Shown: in pieces, positions 1 to 12,405 of the stretch
Numbering within the stretch: position 1 is the stretch's first letter
Layout: each line of letters begins with the position of its first letter
Notes under the pieces: model-generated
Seen by the model: only the letters and a program-made list of their open reading frames with translations
Databases searched by the model: none
What the model was told of the DNA's origin: nothing
Assembly: GCF_030445035.2 (NCBI RefSeq)
Contig: NC_080678.1
Location: 64,309,087 to 64,373,086 of the forward strand
Reading direction: 5' to 3'
DNA length: 64,000 nucleotides
From: Dasypus novemcinctus
Lineage: Eukaryota; Chordata; Mammalia; Cingulata; Dasypodidae
Program-made: the position numbers and the translations under genes

Positions 1-1182
1 CATTGAGATGTCAATTCTACCAATCTGACTTACAGATTCAATGCAATCCCCATAAAAATTCCAATAGCCTTTTTTTGCAGAAACCAAAAATCCAATAATC
101 AAATTTATTTGGATGGGTAAGGGCCCCGAATAGCAAAAAAATATTTTAAAAATGAAGAATGAAATTGGAGGACTCTCACTTTAAAGTTGGTAAACTTTAA
201 AGCATATTTCTTAGCTACGTGGTAAAAAAAAACAGTGTGGTACTGGCATAAGGAAAGACAGATTGATCAATGGAACCAAACTGAAAACTCAGAAATTGAC
301 CCTCACTTTTACAGTCAAGCAATTTTTGACAATGCTGTTAAGCCCACCTAACTGAACCAGAACAGTCTATTCAACAAATTGTGCTGGGAAAACTGGATAG
401 CCATATCCAAAAGAAAGAAAGATGACCCCTATCTCACACCTTATACAAAAATTAACTCCAAATGGATCAAGGACTTAAATATAAAACAACTATAAAACTT
501 CTAGAAGAAAATGTAGGAAAGCATCTTCATGGTAGGTGGTAGTTTCTTAAACCTTACACTCAAAGCATGACCAAGAAAAGAAAAAATAGATAAATGAGAC
601 CTCCTTAAAATTTTATGCTTTTGCACCTCGAAGGACTTGGTTAAAATGGTGAAAAGACAGCCCACTCAATGGGAGAAAAGATTTGGAATCACATGTCAGA
701 TAAGGGTTTGATATCCAAGATATATAAAGAGATCATACAACTCAACAATAAAAATACAAAAGATGACAAAAAGACAAAATGGACAAAAGACAACTGTCCA
801 AAGAAGAAATACCAATGGCAAAGAAACACATGAAAAAATGTTCAACATTACAAGTGAGTAAGGAAATGCAAATCAAAACTACAATGAAATGTCATTTCAC
901 ACCTATTAGATGGCCACTATTAAAAAGTCAGAAACTGTAAATGTTGTAGAGGATGTGGAGAGATAGAACATTTATTCACTGTTGGTGGTAATGTAGAATG
1001 GTACAGCCACTGTGGAGAACTATGTGGCAGTTCCTAAGGAAGTTGAATATATACTTGCTGTGGGAGCCAGTAATACCATACCTAGGTGTATACCCAGAAG
1101 AACTGAAAGCAGTGACATGAATAGACATCCGCACACGATGTTCATAGCAGCATTATTCATGATTGCTAAAAGTTGAAAACAA
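1..1182 (+). mobile_element. L1 (LINE-1) ORF2 3' half, decayed
   Basis: The standard 3' half of mammalian L1 ORF2 can be followed, including the IPIAF-type segment, the 'gaaaactggatagccatatcc' region, and the 'gtggagagatagaac' and 'acctaggtgtatacccag' blocks. It has many stops. It enters from the left edge and continues after the insertion at 1183-1355. Confidence 0.9.
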
Positions 1183-1355
1183 ATGCAATGAATGTGTCAT
1201 GATGATGGAGGAGAATGTTGCTATGGAGGGAGTAGTGGGGTGAGGGGGGTGGGGGGTCCATGGGGACCTCATATTTTTTGAATGTAATATTTTAAAAAAT
1301 GAATTAAAAATAAATAAATAAATACATTTTAAAAATTAAAAAATTAAAAAATAAT
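1183..1355 (+). mobile_element. 5'-truncated LINE tail inserted in the L1
   Basis: An insert beginning near 'aatgtgtcatgatgatgg', G-rich then ending '...gaatgtaatattttaaaaaatgaa' plus an A/AAT-rich tail. It is flanked by 15-bp duplications at 1168-1182 and 1356-1370 (one mismatch). It belongs to the same tail family as the copies at 15.2, 19.7 and 32.0 kb. Confidence 0.85.
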
Positions 1356-1370
1356 AAAAGTTGGAAACAA

Positions 1371-1740
1371 CAAAGGTGTCCATCAACTGATGAATAGATA
1401 AACGAATTGTGGAGTGTACACATGATGGAGTATTATGCAGCAGTAAGAAGAAACGAAGTTGTAAAACATATGACAACATGGATGAATCTGGAGGACATTA
1501 TGTTGAGTGAAACAAGCCAGACACAAAAGGACAAATACTTTGATTATCCTAGTATAAACTAAGTATATTATGTGAAATATAAATACCTTATATGAAATAT
1601 GAATTTGGGAAGAATTGCATACTTAAGGACATTTTTCTCTGAAGCTGAACAGATGTAAGTTAATACTATAAAATGTTAATATCAAACCATTGTGTACATC
1701 GTACACTATTGTGTACAAAGCTAGCTGTAATTTTTTATAG
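1371..1740 (+). mobile_element. L1 ORF2 3' end (continuation)
   Basis: The L1 ORF2 end resumes directly after the target-site duplication ('aaaggtgtccatcaactgatgaatag', 'gaggacattatgttgagtgaaac') and runs into a 3' UTR-like stretch. Confidence 0.85.
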
Positions 1741-2270
1741 TTTATACTTTATACTTCAGTATAAAAATCATTATACTCAGTGAAGGAGACCAAACAGAGT
1801 ACTACATATTATATCATTCCATTTATGTGAAATATAAATATAAATCAATTTATAAAGATGGAATGAGATTAGTGGTTATGTAGGTCTGAGGAAGGAATGC
1901 TAAAGGATGCAGAGTCTTTCATTTTGGAGTAATGAAATTGTTCTAAAATTTTTTAGATGATTAATGTACAACGTTGTGATTATACTAAAAGCCATTAATT
2001 ATACAGTTTGGATTGAATAATCAGAAAACACCAGCTACGTACACTGGGGTAAGCATGCAGAGATTGAGAGATAAGAAATTTTCTAGTTTGTGGGTTAATT
2101 TGTTAATTATTATTTTTGAAATAATGAAAATGCTGTAATAGTGATTGAAGTGATAAATGCACAACTATGTGATTATACCAAATACCACAGATTGTACACT
2201 TTGAATTGTATGCCTTATTAATATGTGTCAACAAAATTGATTTGTTTAAAAAATAATCAAAATATAGTTC
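1741..2270 (+). mobile_element. Old L1 3' ends
   Basis: Two successive stretches resemble L1 3' tails. One includes 'tattatatcattccatttatgtgaaatat' and then 'gattatactaaaagccatt'. The other, at about 2040-2260, ends 'cacagattgtacactttgaattg'. They are diverged and non-coding. Confidence 0.65.
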
Positions 2271-3189
2271 AATTTGAAACAAGAAAGTTAGAAAAGGTAG
2301 AAATTTCAGTGCTCTGATTAACAATTGTTTTCTGATAAAAATGCATTTGAATGGTCTAAATAGAGGAAGGGAAATTATTCCTATTTGTTGAAATCGTTAT
2401 TCCCAATTTTGCTCTCTAGAAACATAATCTAACATACTTTGCATGATATACTTTGGCATTATGACTGAGAAGTACCATTTTACTATTAAGTGAAAGGATC
2501 TTCCTTTTGAGTTCTCTAATTCTATATTAAATCACATAATAAATTATAACTATATAAAACAGTCACTTGTTCAAATTTTAAAAATAAATCATGAAATATA
2601 AACTTGAGATTTTTATTGCTTAAATTTAGATTTAAAAAGTACCGAGAGAGAGAGCAAGGCCAAATTGTAAAAGCTTTCCCCAGTAGCCACAAATATCACA
2701 GGGCATATTAGTCCTACACACTGTTTTAAGAAATATAATGGAAAAATAGACACAAGAATGTAATTTGTATTTTATTCATACAATAGTGAAAGAATTTACA
2801 ATTGTTCCAATATAATCCTTCCTACACAGTAATGTCACATTGCATAATCTCTTCAAATTTCTATTCAAGTATGACTTCCTAATTGTCATCTCTCTATCAT
2901 TAAGAAAGAAAATATAAATTGCTTTTGAGCATCAAAGAAAGTTCATAGTGTGAAAACACAGATCTTACTTTCCTTCCATGTTAGGTTTCTTAAATATAAT
3001 TTAATTATAAATTTGAAGGGTTTTGCTTGTTTTTGCAGTTTATTGTTAAGAGTATAGTCTCTGGAAAGTAACTATAGAATTTGTTTTCACCAATGACTAG
3101 CTATATTAGTTAGATAACTTCAGATTTCTCACTTATAAAATTTTAAATGGGGATATTTTATCTCAAGGCATACAGGCTGTTGGAAGGAT
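2271..3189. other. AT-rich intergenic DNA
   Basis: No gene seen. About 3050-3189 ('agataacttcagatttctcacttataaaatttt') resembles a decayed MIR. Confidence 0.5.
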
Positions 3190-4131
3190 TATTGGGACAA
3201 TGAACAAAAATATTTCGACCCTATCCAACACATTATAGGTGTCCATTAACAGTTTTTACATCACTATTTACTGGAAAAAAATTACGTAATTTCAAAAGTA
3301 GGTTCTTATAATACCAGACTTATACATAATGCAAAAATGTGAATATTTGGAAAAATGCTAAAATACTGTTATTTAGATGAAAAATATTTTGTAACTATTG
3401 CCTAAAATTAAAAGTAAATTAAAAAGGTAATAATTAACTTAAATAGCCAAGGAACTAAAGCATTTCCCTTAGCAAATATCAGGTAGCACTTATAAAAGTC
3501 TTCATATCTCTCTATAAGAATTTTCAAAGAAGTAAGATAGGGTTTTGAAAGTATTTATATTTTTCTATATTTTAATGTGATAAGTATTATTGTTATTTTA
3601 TTGTTATTGTTATTTTAATAAAATAAATGTGTGAAGATTTTTTAATTACAATGTTTTAAAATAATGAAGACAAAGATTTATATGGCATTCCTGGAAGGAA
3701 TGAATATGATCAACTAAATAATTCCCTAAGAACAGATTGTTTCCGGCCCCATAAATCATAAGTACCAGAACTAGTGACATCAGGTAGGAAGACAATGTAT
3801 ATTACATGATAATTTCCTGGATTCCTAAAAATTAATAATTTTAGAAAGTGACCTGCTGTAAAATGTTTATTACCATATTTGTGGTTTTTGTAGAGTAGTG
3901 GTAGACGCAGAATGATTAAAGCAAAGCATAATGCCTTTGATCTGATGTTCTAGGGAATGGAATCCCCTTTATCTTAATGCCTGTGAAGCAACACTCATTT
4001 CTTGTCTTTGTATCATTTGTCTTTGTACAAGAACTTTCACTTTTCAGATTAATAGAGTGTAATAATTCTATGAGGTAATAGGCCTCTTAAACAGAGTATG
4101 CAAAATTTAAACCTGGGGCTTCTGAGAAGAA
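3190..4131 (+). repeat. Direct duplication, copy 1 (~0.94 kb)
   Basis: This stretch recurs at 6327-7259 in the same orientation, with roughly 10% differences and small indels. Landmarks are 'ccaacacatta', 'atggcattcctggaaggaat', 'ccccataaatcata' and 'acctggggcttctgagaagaa'. Flanks differ outside both ends. Not recognised as a known transposon. Confidence 0.9.
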
Positions 4132-6326
4132 AGGTGTTTTCTAAATGAAATATTTTCTTGTAAAACCCCCCAAAAGATTGTTGCAGATTTGAACTCTGTT
4201 TTATGAATCCCATAGATAATATCCTTATATTCAAAGGGGAAATCTTGTACGTAATATTAGTTACAAATTCAATTCCCCTCTCATTGTTTCCTATTTACAT
4301 AAATATCATAGAGGAAGAAAGTCTGATGACTGGTTTTCTGTGTGGCCTGTGATACTCTTAAAGAGCATAAATATTGACCATTGTTATGAGAAAATTCCCT
4401 GACAAAAACTTGAGAAGACAGACTTAGTTATCACTCATAAGAGTAAAGGAACTCATAGATCTCGGGTCATGAATTAGTGAATCGTTTCGAACATCCATGG
4501 CCCACATGGGATTCTCTATGATCTCCCACACAAGTGTGATTAATGAGAAATACATTTTTCCTCTAAAGGTAAAAAAGTTAGACATATTTAATGTTTTGCT
4601 TTCCCCCCTATAAGATATAGAAAACATATATAAAAGTAATATTATAACACCAATGTTGCTATTATGTAGGTGTAACAAACGTTGAAAATGTTATTATTTC
4701 TATAGAAATAAAATCTAATATAAATTGATGATTCCCCTTTCTATCCAATGGCATTTTCTTTCTACCTTCCCCCAAGGTAAATACAATCCTGAAGTAGATA
4801 TGCATCAATAATTCTCACCCATGCTCTTTCAGATTTACTCTAAAAGTATGTAATCTTACGTACTAAAGGAGATACACTTATACACTAGATTTTATATAAT
4901 TAATGTAATCATTTTTTCATGGAAGGGGAAACACACAAAAAACTTCTTAATTAAAAAGCATAAGGAAATTTTCCTTAATTTTCTGAACTTTTAAAAACAA
5001 TTGTTAGGCTCTATTTTCTGGATAAATATCATGTTACTTTTTTTTCTGATTTCATGGCCAGTGTTGACTTACCCTATATTTAAACAAATGAAATTAGCCT
5101 AGAACTGACAATTAATGGGTTTAGTTATCAAATACTAATGTTCTTGAAAAGAATCATCTTTAGGTGTCAAAGATTTAGTCTTTGTCATAGGATGTTTATA
5201 TGTTTGGAAAGGGAAATTGCTTACCTACTATCTATCCAATATAAAATTTCTGAAGCATTTATTGATACAAGTTCATGAAAGAATAAACGATTCTAAGTTT
5301 TTTTTCTCCCATCAGGATCCAGAGACTGTGCATGTGATTGTGGTGAAAAGATGAGGAAAGCATAGAGTAAAGAGCCACATCTGCCATCATCTTCCTCTTT
5401 TTAGGAATTTTATGAGTAGCAGGGATTAAAGAGGCAATTACAAGCATAAATAATAGCCATGCATTTTATGACCCACTGGTCAATACACAACTTCTAGTTA
5501 AGAAATCCAAACCTAAGTTTGATGCAACTGTGCATTAATGTAATAATTACCCAGGAAATTAACATTAACAGCTATAAAATATGAAAATGGAATGGGCTTT
5601 TAAAATGTCACCATTTAAATTAAGACATAACTTTTTATTTTCTCTTTTTCTCCCTTGTGCTGAATTTTTAAGTTTGTAAAGGAATACAGTTTATGTGTAC
5701 TGTAGAATAAAAAAAGAGAAAATTATTTTTCAATCGTAGAATGCCATCAAGTGGTCAAGAATACATTGTGCCTAGGTTATTTCAGTACCACTGGATGATT
5801 TTCATTCCATAAAATTTTATTGAAAGTTTTAAAAATGTGGCCTTTCCATGCCAGGTTATGAGAGATGGTCAGGTTCTTTGACAACTAACTCAGTTATATA
5901 AACCCTATTCAGATATTGTCACATATGTGATTATACTTACACAAAAATACAACTAAGTTGAAATCATTTTATCATAATTTGTTATAATTGGTGATAGCAA
6001 GTTACTTTTTTATGACAATTAAATTGCAGACTATTTAAAAGTAAAGTGGATCTTTTTCATACTTAGCGACATTTGTATCTCACTATCTTGCTTATCACAA
6101 AAGACAAAGATCACACAAAATGATATGGCTACTTCATGGATAAGCTTAGAACTAGAATTCTGACAGTTTCTTTATCTGTATAATGAAATGACTTAACTAA
6201 AGGAGTTACAAATTCTTTCCCAATTCTTGTGTTTGGGGAAAGTCTAACTCTGAGTTTATATTTATTCAAATTCACTCACTATTCCAACCAATAGTCCCTC
6301 CATCTATCACAGATACATTTGAGATA
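4132..6326. other. Intergenic spacer between the duplicated units
   Basis: AT-rich with short chance ORFs only. No recognisable gene or repeat. Confidence 0.5.
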
Positions 6327-7259
6327 TTGGGAAAATGAATATAAAAATCTTGACCTTATCCAACACATTACAGGTGTCCATTAACAGTTTTAATATCACT
6401 ATTTACTGAAGAAAAAATATATATTTCAAAATTAGCCTCTCATAATACCAGACTTACAAATAATGCAAAAATGTGAATATTTGGAAAAATGCTAAAATAC
6501 TGTTATTTACATGAAAAATATTTTGTAACTATTGCCTAAAATTAAAAGTAAATTAAAAAGGTAATAATTAACTTAAATAGCCAAGGAACTTAAATATTTC
6601 CCTTAGCAAATATTTGCCAGGAAGTTCCCAGGTAGTACTTATACAGAGATATGAAGACTTTTATAAGAATTTCAAAACACTATATTATTTGAAAAGTATT
6701 TCTATTTTTGTATATTGTAATGCTGATAAGAACCATTGTTATTTTAATAAATACAAATGTGTGAAGTTTTTTTAATCACAACTTTTTAAATAATGAGGGC
6801 AAAGCTTTATATGGCATTCCTGGAAGGAATAAATATGATCAACAGAATCATTCCCTAAGGACAGATTATTTCTGGCCCCATAAATCATAAATACCAGATG
6901 AAGAGACAACTGGTAGGAAGACAATGTATACTACATGATAATTTTCCTGGATTCCTAAATATTAATAATTTTAGACGGTGACCCACTGTAAAATAGATAT
7001 TACCGTATTTGTGGTTTTTGCAGAGGAGTGGTAGATGCAGAATGATTAAGCAAAGCATGATGTATTTGATCTGATGCTCTAGGGAATGGAATCCCGTTTA
7101 TCTTAATGCCTGTGAAGCAACACTCATTTCTTGTCTTTGTATCATTTGTCTTTGTGCAAGAACTTTCACTTTTTGGATTAACAGAGTATAATAATTCTAT
7201 AAGGTAATAAGCTCTTGAACAGAGTATGCAAAATTTAGACCTGGGGCTTCTGAGAAGAA
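6327..7259 (+). repeat. Direct duplication, copy 2
   Basis: Second copy of the 3190-4131 unit, starting about 3.14 kb downstream. One small insertion near 6615 ('tttgccaggaagttccc') and loss of the TTATTG repeat present in copy 1 distinguish it. Confidence 0.9.
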
Positions 7260-9300
7260 TAGAATTTTGAATAATACAAATGTTTCCCCTTCCTCCCTGG
7301 AACAAATTTCCTTGAGAAAATAGACTATCAGTTCTACACTCTTTCACTCCTGTCCTAACAGTGCCAGGACCATTTACTCTACAAAAAACCTAGCACATCA
7401 GCAAACTGAAAATATTGTTGATATTTACATTGGAGGTTGGTCACTGCTCACTTCTAACACCTGTTTCTGGTTGAGAAAGATATTTGGAATGATTTCCTAG
7501 GTAAAAAAAAGAAAAGAAAAACTTTCTCCACCAAGAACCTCCCATCATTTACTGTTGTTATTTTAATATCACTCCATTGGTTCCCTGAATTCCTGACTCT
7601 CAACCTGTGTGTGACCACAGAAAAACTCTTTACTTCATACATCTGTACTTAATTATCTTGAATACTCCTTTCCTGTTGTTTTGTTTTCCACTTGCTCCCC
7701 TTGGTTTTAGAATCTCTAACACCTATGCTGCGTATTTCCAGGTACTACCTGACTCTGGTGCTGTAATTGATCCCACTGTTTCTGCTCTATACATGTGTGC
7801 TCTAAACAATATCAATGCTGTCCTATGTGCTTAGTTAATTTTCTTCTCATCCAATCAGCTGAGCTGTGCAATGTACCACCAGAGATATGACTATTAATGC
7901 TCCAAATCTCTTATTGTAGTGATATAAAGAAGTGAAAAATATTCTGTGAAATTATTTGGATAACCCAGTCACAGACTATTAAGAATGAGGTCATTTTTGG
8001 CTTAGAGTTTCCAGCCCTTATTTATATGAATTAGGTTGGACGGTGTTCAGCTCCCCAATCCCTTTCATGGGAGGATGAAGATGGACCAAATTGCCAAAGT
8101 GTTCCAGGACCAAAGCTATTACAAGCCTGTTAAGCTGCTTTGTCATCAGTGTTATTTTGAGCTTAGTTGCAAGAAGGCAGAAAAGTCTGTTTTTGAATCT
8201 GGCAGACTAATATGTAACTTGAAATTAAAGTACCTATGATATCTAAAACTCTTTAGTTCTTAAAGATCAAGGTAATGGGTCTCTATTAAATATTAAAGCC
8301 TCTACTTTAAACATTTAGAATTTTGTAAATATATTGTTAGACTCTCAGATTTCAGAGCTTAACTGTAGCTATGTCTATTTGTTACTTTCTTATATGTGGG
8401 TAATGTTTGTATTCTGATATTTATGTGGTAATTAACTTAAAAATCATCTTAAAATATTTCCAAGTCTCTCCAGAAAAGGAAATAGCATTTGTCACAGGAA
8501 TAATATGATTCAATAACACTCATTGAAGAATTCAGTTATCTGGAGTTTTATATAATTTCACATTTAACATTTCTAAATAGTTCTAAAAATATTTCCCACA
8601 AATAATTTAACATTTATTCCATCCAAATATTTTATTAAAATTATCCCAAAACTACATATATCTCATTATTTGCATCTTTCTATATATTTTTTCTCTTTAT
8701 CTTTAATAAAAATAGCTACCATATAGTCAGTGCATAGAACATCAGAAGATTTTAGTCTTGCCTCTATTAATCTTAATTAAACATAATATGGGAAAAGAAA
8801 CAAAATTAGAATAAGAATCTGTCTCAATGGCATAGTTTGTATGGAATAGAGATATGATCTCAATTCACTTCTATCTAACCCTAGTTTTCCTGGCCAAAGT
8901 TTTTTTAAAAAATGCTCTTTATATAATATTTTCTAATAAGAAAGTATGGAATGCCCATTATTGTTTATTGTCCCTACTTAATTTGAACCACACTTATTTG
9001 ACTATAACACTTTCTTAGTCATTGCTTTTGCCCTAATTCCTAATAGCATCACACAGAATAAGCATTCTTTTACCCTGCTGATAATTTGGAAAAGCTAAAC
9101 CAGATTAAAGCTATAAAATGGCAATTGTCATATTTATGTTGTCACTTTTGGGGAAGCTCCTATAAACATAGATAATCATTTTATTCTCCGATGTGAAAAT
9201 CTAAAATTTGAAAATATTCAACAGTTTAATGCCAATTTCAAAGTAAATATATTTTTCAAAAATATGTGTATATTTAGAAAATAAAACTTTTCCTATTAAT
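7260..9300. other. AT-rich intergenic DNA
   Basis: No gene recognised. A 67-codon open frame at 8036-8239 has no family resemblance I can name. Confidence 0.5.
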
Positions 9301-9762
9301 TACTATCTCAGTTCTTTAGGCTGCTATGATAAATACCTCAAAATGGGTTGACTTAAACATTGAGTATTTCTTGGCTCACAGTTTTGAGGGTAGGAGAAGT
9401 CCAAAGTCAGGTGGCAGCAAGGCTATGCTTTCTTTCCAAAATCTGTAACATTGGGCTGCAGGCCGCTGGCAATCCTTAGGTTTCCTTGGCAATGACCTCT
9501 CCTCTTTCTTCCAGGTTCAATTAACTTCTGGTTTCTGGCTCCTCCCCATGGCTTTCTTTCATTATGTCTGACTTCCTTCTGCTTATAAATGCATGCAGGA
9601 ACACGAAACAAGACCCAATCTCAATCAGCTGGGCTACACCTGAACTAAAAAAAAAACAAAACATCTTCAAGAGATTCTATTGACAATGGGTTCACTCCCA
9701 GAGGAATGGGAATTAAGATTAAGAACATGTCCAAATTGGGGTACATAATTCAATCCACCACA
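9301..9762 (-). mobile_element. MaLR-type LTR, reverse orientation
   Basis: Typical inverted MaLR/MST layout: 'tttaggctgctatgataaatacc' near one end, 'cttggctcacagtttt' after it, and 'attcaatccaccaca' at the other. A tail-like A-run lies at about 9648. Confidence 0.75.
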
Positions 9763-10430
9763 ATGACCTCAGTTCTAACTTTTCTCCAGCAGCTCTGAGC
9801 TAATTTTACAGTAATTGGACAGCAATTACACATTGTTGAGTCTGAAACTGTTGAAGGGTCTGAGAAGTAAACAAGTTAGTTTGCTACTGGCAGATTTAAT
9901 AGTGAATTAAATGTAAGGTATTCGCAATGGTTTCAGAGAGTCGCGTCAGAGCATTTCCCTTCTTGACAAATATTTCAGGGGGAATTCTGAAAAACTAATA
10001 TAATTAATACAATCCTTCCCTACACTTCTCAGGAGTGTCTTCTTCAGGAATCTGGATTTTGTTCCTTCTCTGCTGTCACAATGTCCTTTCCAATAGCTAT
10101 AACTTTATATTTTATTTTAAACATTCACTACTTGTGCACAGACCTTTCATCTAGAAGAATCAGATGCAAGAGGGATAAAAGCATTTTCATAAAACTTAAC
10201 CAAAATTTAATCAAATCCAGAGGCTACCTTTCAACCAGTCTTTCATCCAGAGTGTGCCAAACAGACAGGGTTGTTAAGATAAAGAATGACATATTATGCC
10301 CAGGAATGGTTAAAGTGAAATTTTCAAATTTTCAAAATTATATGTCTATACAGTCCCCTACCTCTTTTCCTCCTGATCACTACCCAGGAAGCAGCATGTA
10401 GAAAATAATTTCCTATAGAGCAGCTACATC
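9763..10430. other. Intergenic DNA
   Basis: No gene recognised. Open frames here are short and lack family features. Confidence 0.5.
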
Positions 10431-10439
10431 TAATAATTA

Positions 10440-10990
10440 AACTGCTTTATTAAGGTGTGTGGACCACGAAGAGAGTAGAGAACTAGAGTCAGGCTACCAG
10501 TTCTTTACTGATTAGCTTTAGCTATAAAAAGCCAAACTGCAAGTAGTCTGGAGGGCCAAAACGTGGCATAGATTAGCCTCAAGGGAAGCATCGCATACTA
10601 GCTTCAGGTTAGTTTGGCTGGTATTAAGAGTTCAGTAACTGGGAAAAGTCAACAGTCGTGAAAAATCACAGATGTAGTCAATCTGCCAGTAATGGACAGG
10701 CACCGCACCCCAGATGAGGTAGCCACTCATGGCTTGAGACAACTGAGTCAACTTTTGGCAGGAGTCACAAGTCTGGCATGCAATGTTAGCCTCCACATCA
10801 GAAACATAAGTTCCTTTCTTCTGTGCCGAGTCAGTGATGGTGGGTGTCCATTATGGCGATGAATGCGTACAACAATTTGACAGTAGTCTGATTCCAGACA
10901 GTCTCATCAGAGAAGGGTATCTTTTATATTCATGGAAGCATCATTTCCTGACACATATGTAACTATATTATCATTGTCCTTTATAACTTA
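10440..10990 (-). pseudogene. Decayed endogenous-retrovirus pol fragment (integrase)
   Basis: On the minus strand at about 10,680-10,790 one uninterrupted frame shows a C-x-x-C pair. About 30 residues later comes W-Q-x-D, the junction between the zinc-binding part and the catalytic core of retroviral integrases. The D-Y-I that follows suggests the ERVL group. Stops and frameshifts occur on both sides, so nothing functional remains. No LTR adjoins it directly; the 9.3-kb LTR may or may not be related. Confidence 0.65.
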
Positions 10991-12250
10991 GAGCAACATG
11001 AATCCACTTGGAAAGTTTAACAAGTTTACTGTAGCCTGTGAACAGACCACCTTGCTAAATCCTGGCTGAGCATCAGCACAAAAAGATGATAGAATACTTT
11101 CTTCCTTTACTTTCTTCATTAAATTCTAATGAAAAAAGTCACATTTCTTCCATGTAACAGCAAGGTCATAAAGTAACCATCACGGGCTATAATGCCTGAA
11201 TACAAAATAACTTAGGAAAAAGCTATACAAGCTAGACTTGGGGAAAATATGTCATAAGAAAATTTGTCTTGGAGTATGTAAGACCTGGGGTACGGTCTGT
11301 TTGAGTATGTCTTTAGTGCTACTTTTGGGGACCAAGTACTCTCATGCTATAATCAATAACTCAATAGTTGCCAGACATTATTAAGTAACAGGTTTTTATT
11401 CTTAAGCTCATTTGTTTCCCAATCATCATGAACTAAGCCTTTACTCAGTATTCTCTGTCTACTAGTCCATCAGGTTCACCTAATGAAATACTGCAATAAA
11501 AAAAATTACTTGAGAAGTTACGAGGAAAAGGTAAAACAAAGAAAATTTAACTAGGACCTCTTATCTTGGTTCTTCCACTTATTTTCTTCTAATCTTGAAT
11601 GAGTGGTTAAATCAATATGAACCTCAATTTATTTATCTATAGATGTGAATGATAATTATTGCCTTGTAAAATTCTTTTATTTTTTATCATAAATATGAAA
11701 TGAAACATATATATATATAGTAAAATGCCAGGAGAATTGATAATATAAATATGTGATACCAAAGGCAGATTAGTACAGAACTATTTGGGCCTCTGGGGAA
11801 GACTTTTTTATGAGGAGGTTAAAGAAAGGCAAGAACTTCTTGGCTTTGGCCTGACAAGGTTGACTTTCAATGTTATAAAATATCAAGTTTCAAAATAAAT
11901 GACCATGATTGCCCTAACAAAGCTGGTATTATAGAAGGCCTCTACCTTGGGTTAGCATGGGACTGTACAACATAGGCACCACAACTCCCTGACTCCAAAG
12001 CCTGTAGAAAGTTGTAACTAACATAGTATCTGTTCTGCCATTACTGTCTCTCAATGTTGCCTCCAGGATTCCAACAATATTTATCAATGTTCTGTGGTAT
12101 TACCTGCTATTGAGCAGATAATTAAGATACAGGAATGATTATTTTCCTCATTGTATACCTTATTTTATCACACAGTCTTTATTTTTAAGATGTCAAGTAT
12201 TGTAATCGATTATGTGAAACCATAGTCTCATTTATTTCTTATTACTTGAA
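10991..12250. other. Intergenic DNA
   Basis: No gene seen. A short (AT)n run occurs near 11707. Confidence 0.45.
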
Positions 12251-12405
12251 TCAAATAGCATTGTTATTATTATAGTTTACATTTTACCAATGATAAACTG
12301 AGGCACAGATAGATTCATTCATTTGTATTAGGTCACATGGCTAATAATGCCACAGCATGTTCTGAATACAAGCATCAGACTCTAGAGTTTAACCTCTTAG
12401 CATTG
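12251..12405 (+). repeat. MIR SINE fragment
   Basis: The pattern 'cattttaccaatgataaactgaggcacagatag ... ggtcacatggctaataatg ... aagcatcagactctagagtt' is the MIR core and 3' side. Confidence 0.75.

Noticed and set aside
8036-8239. 67-codon frame with several Cys and Lys residues
   Set aside because: Resembles no zinc-binding family I know, has no splice or promoter context, and is within chance length.
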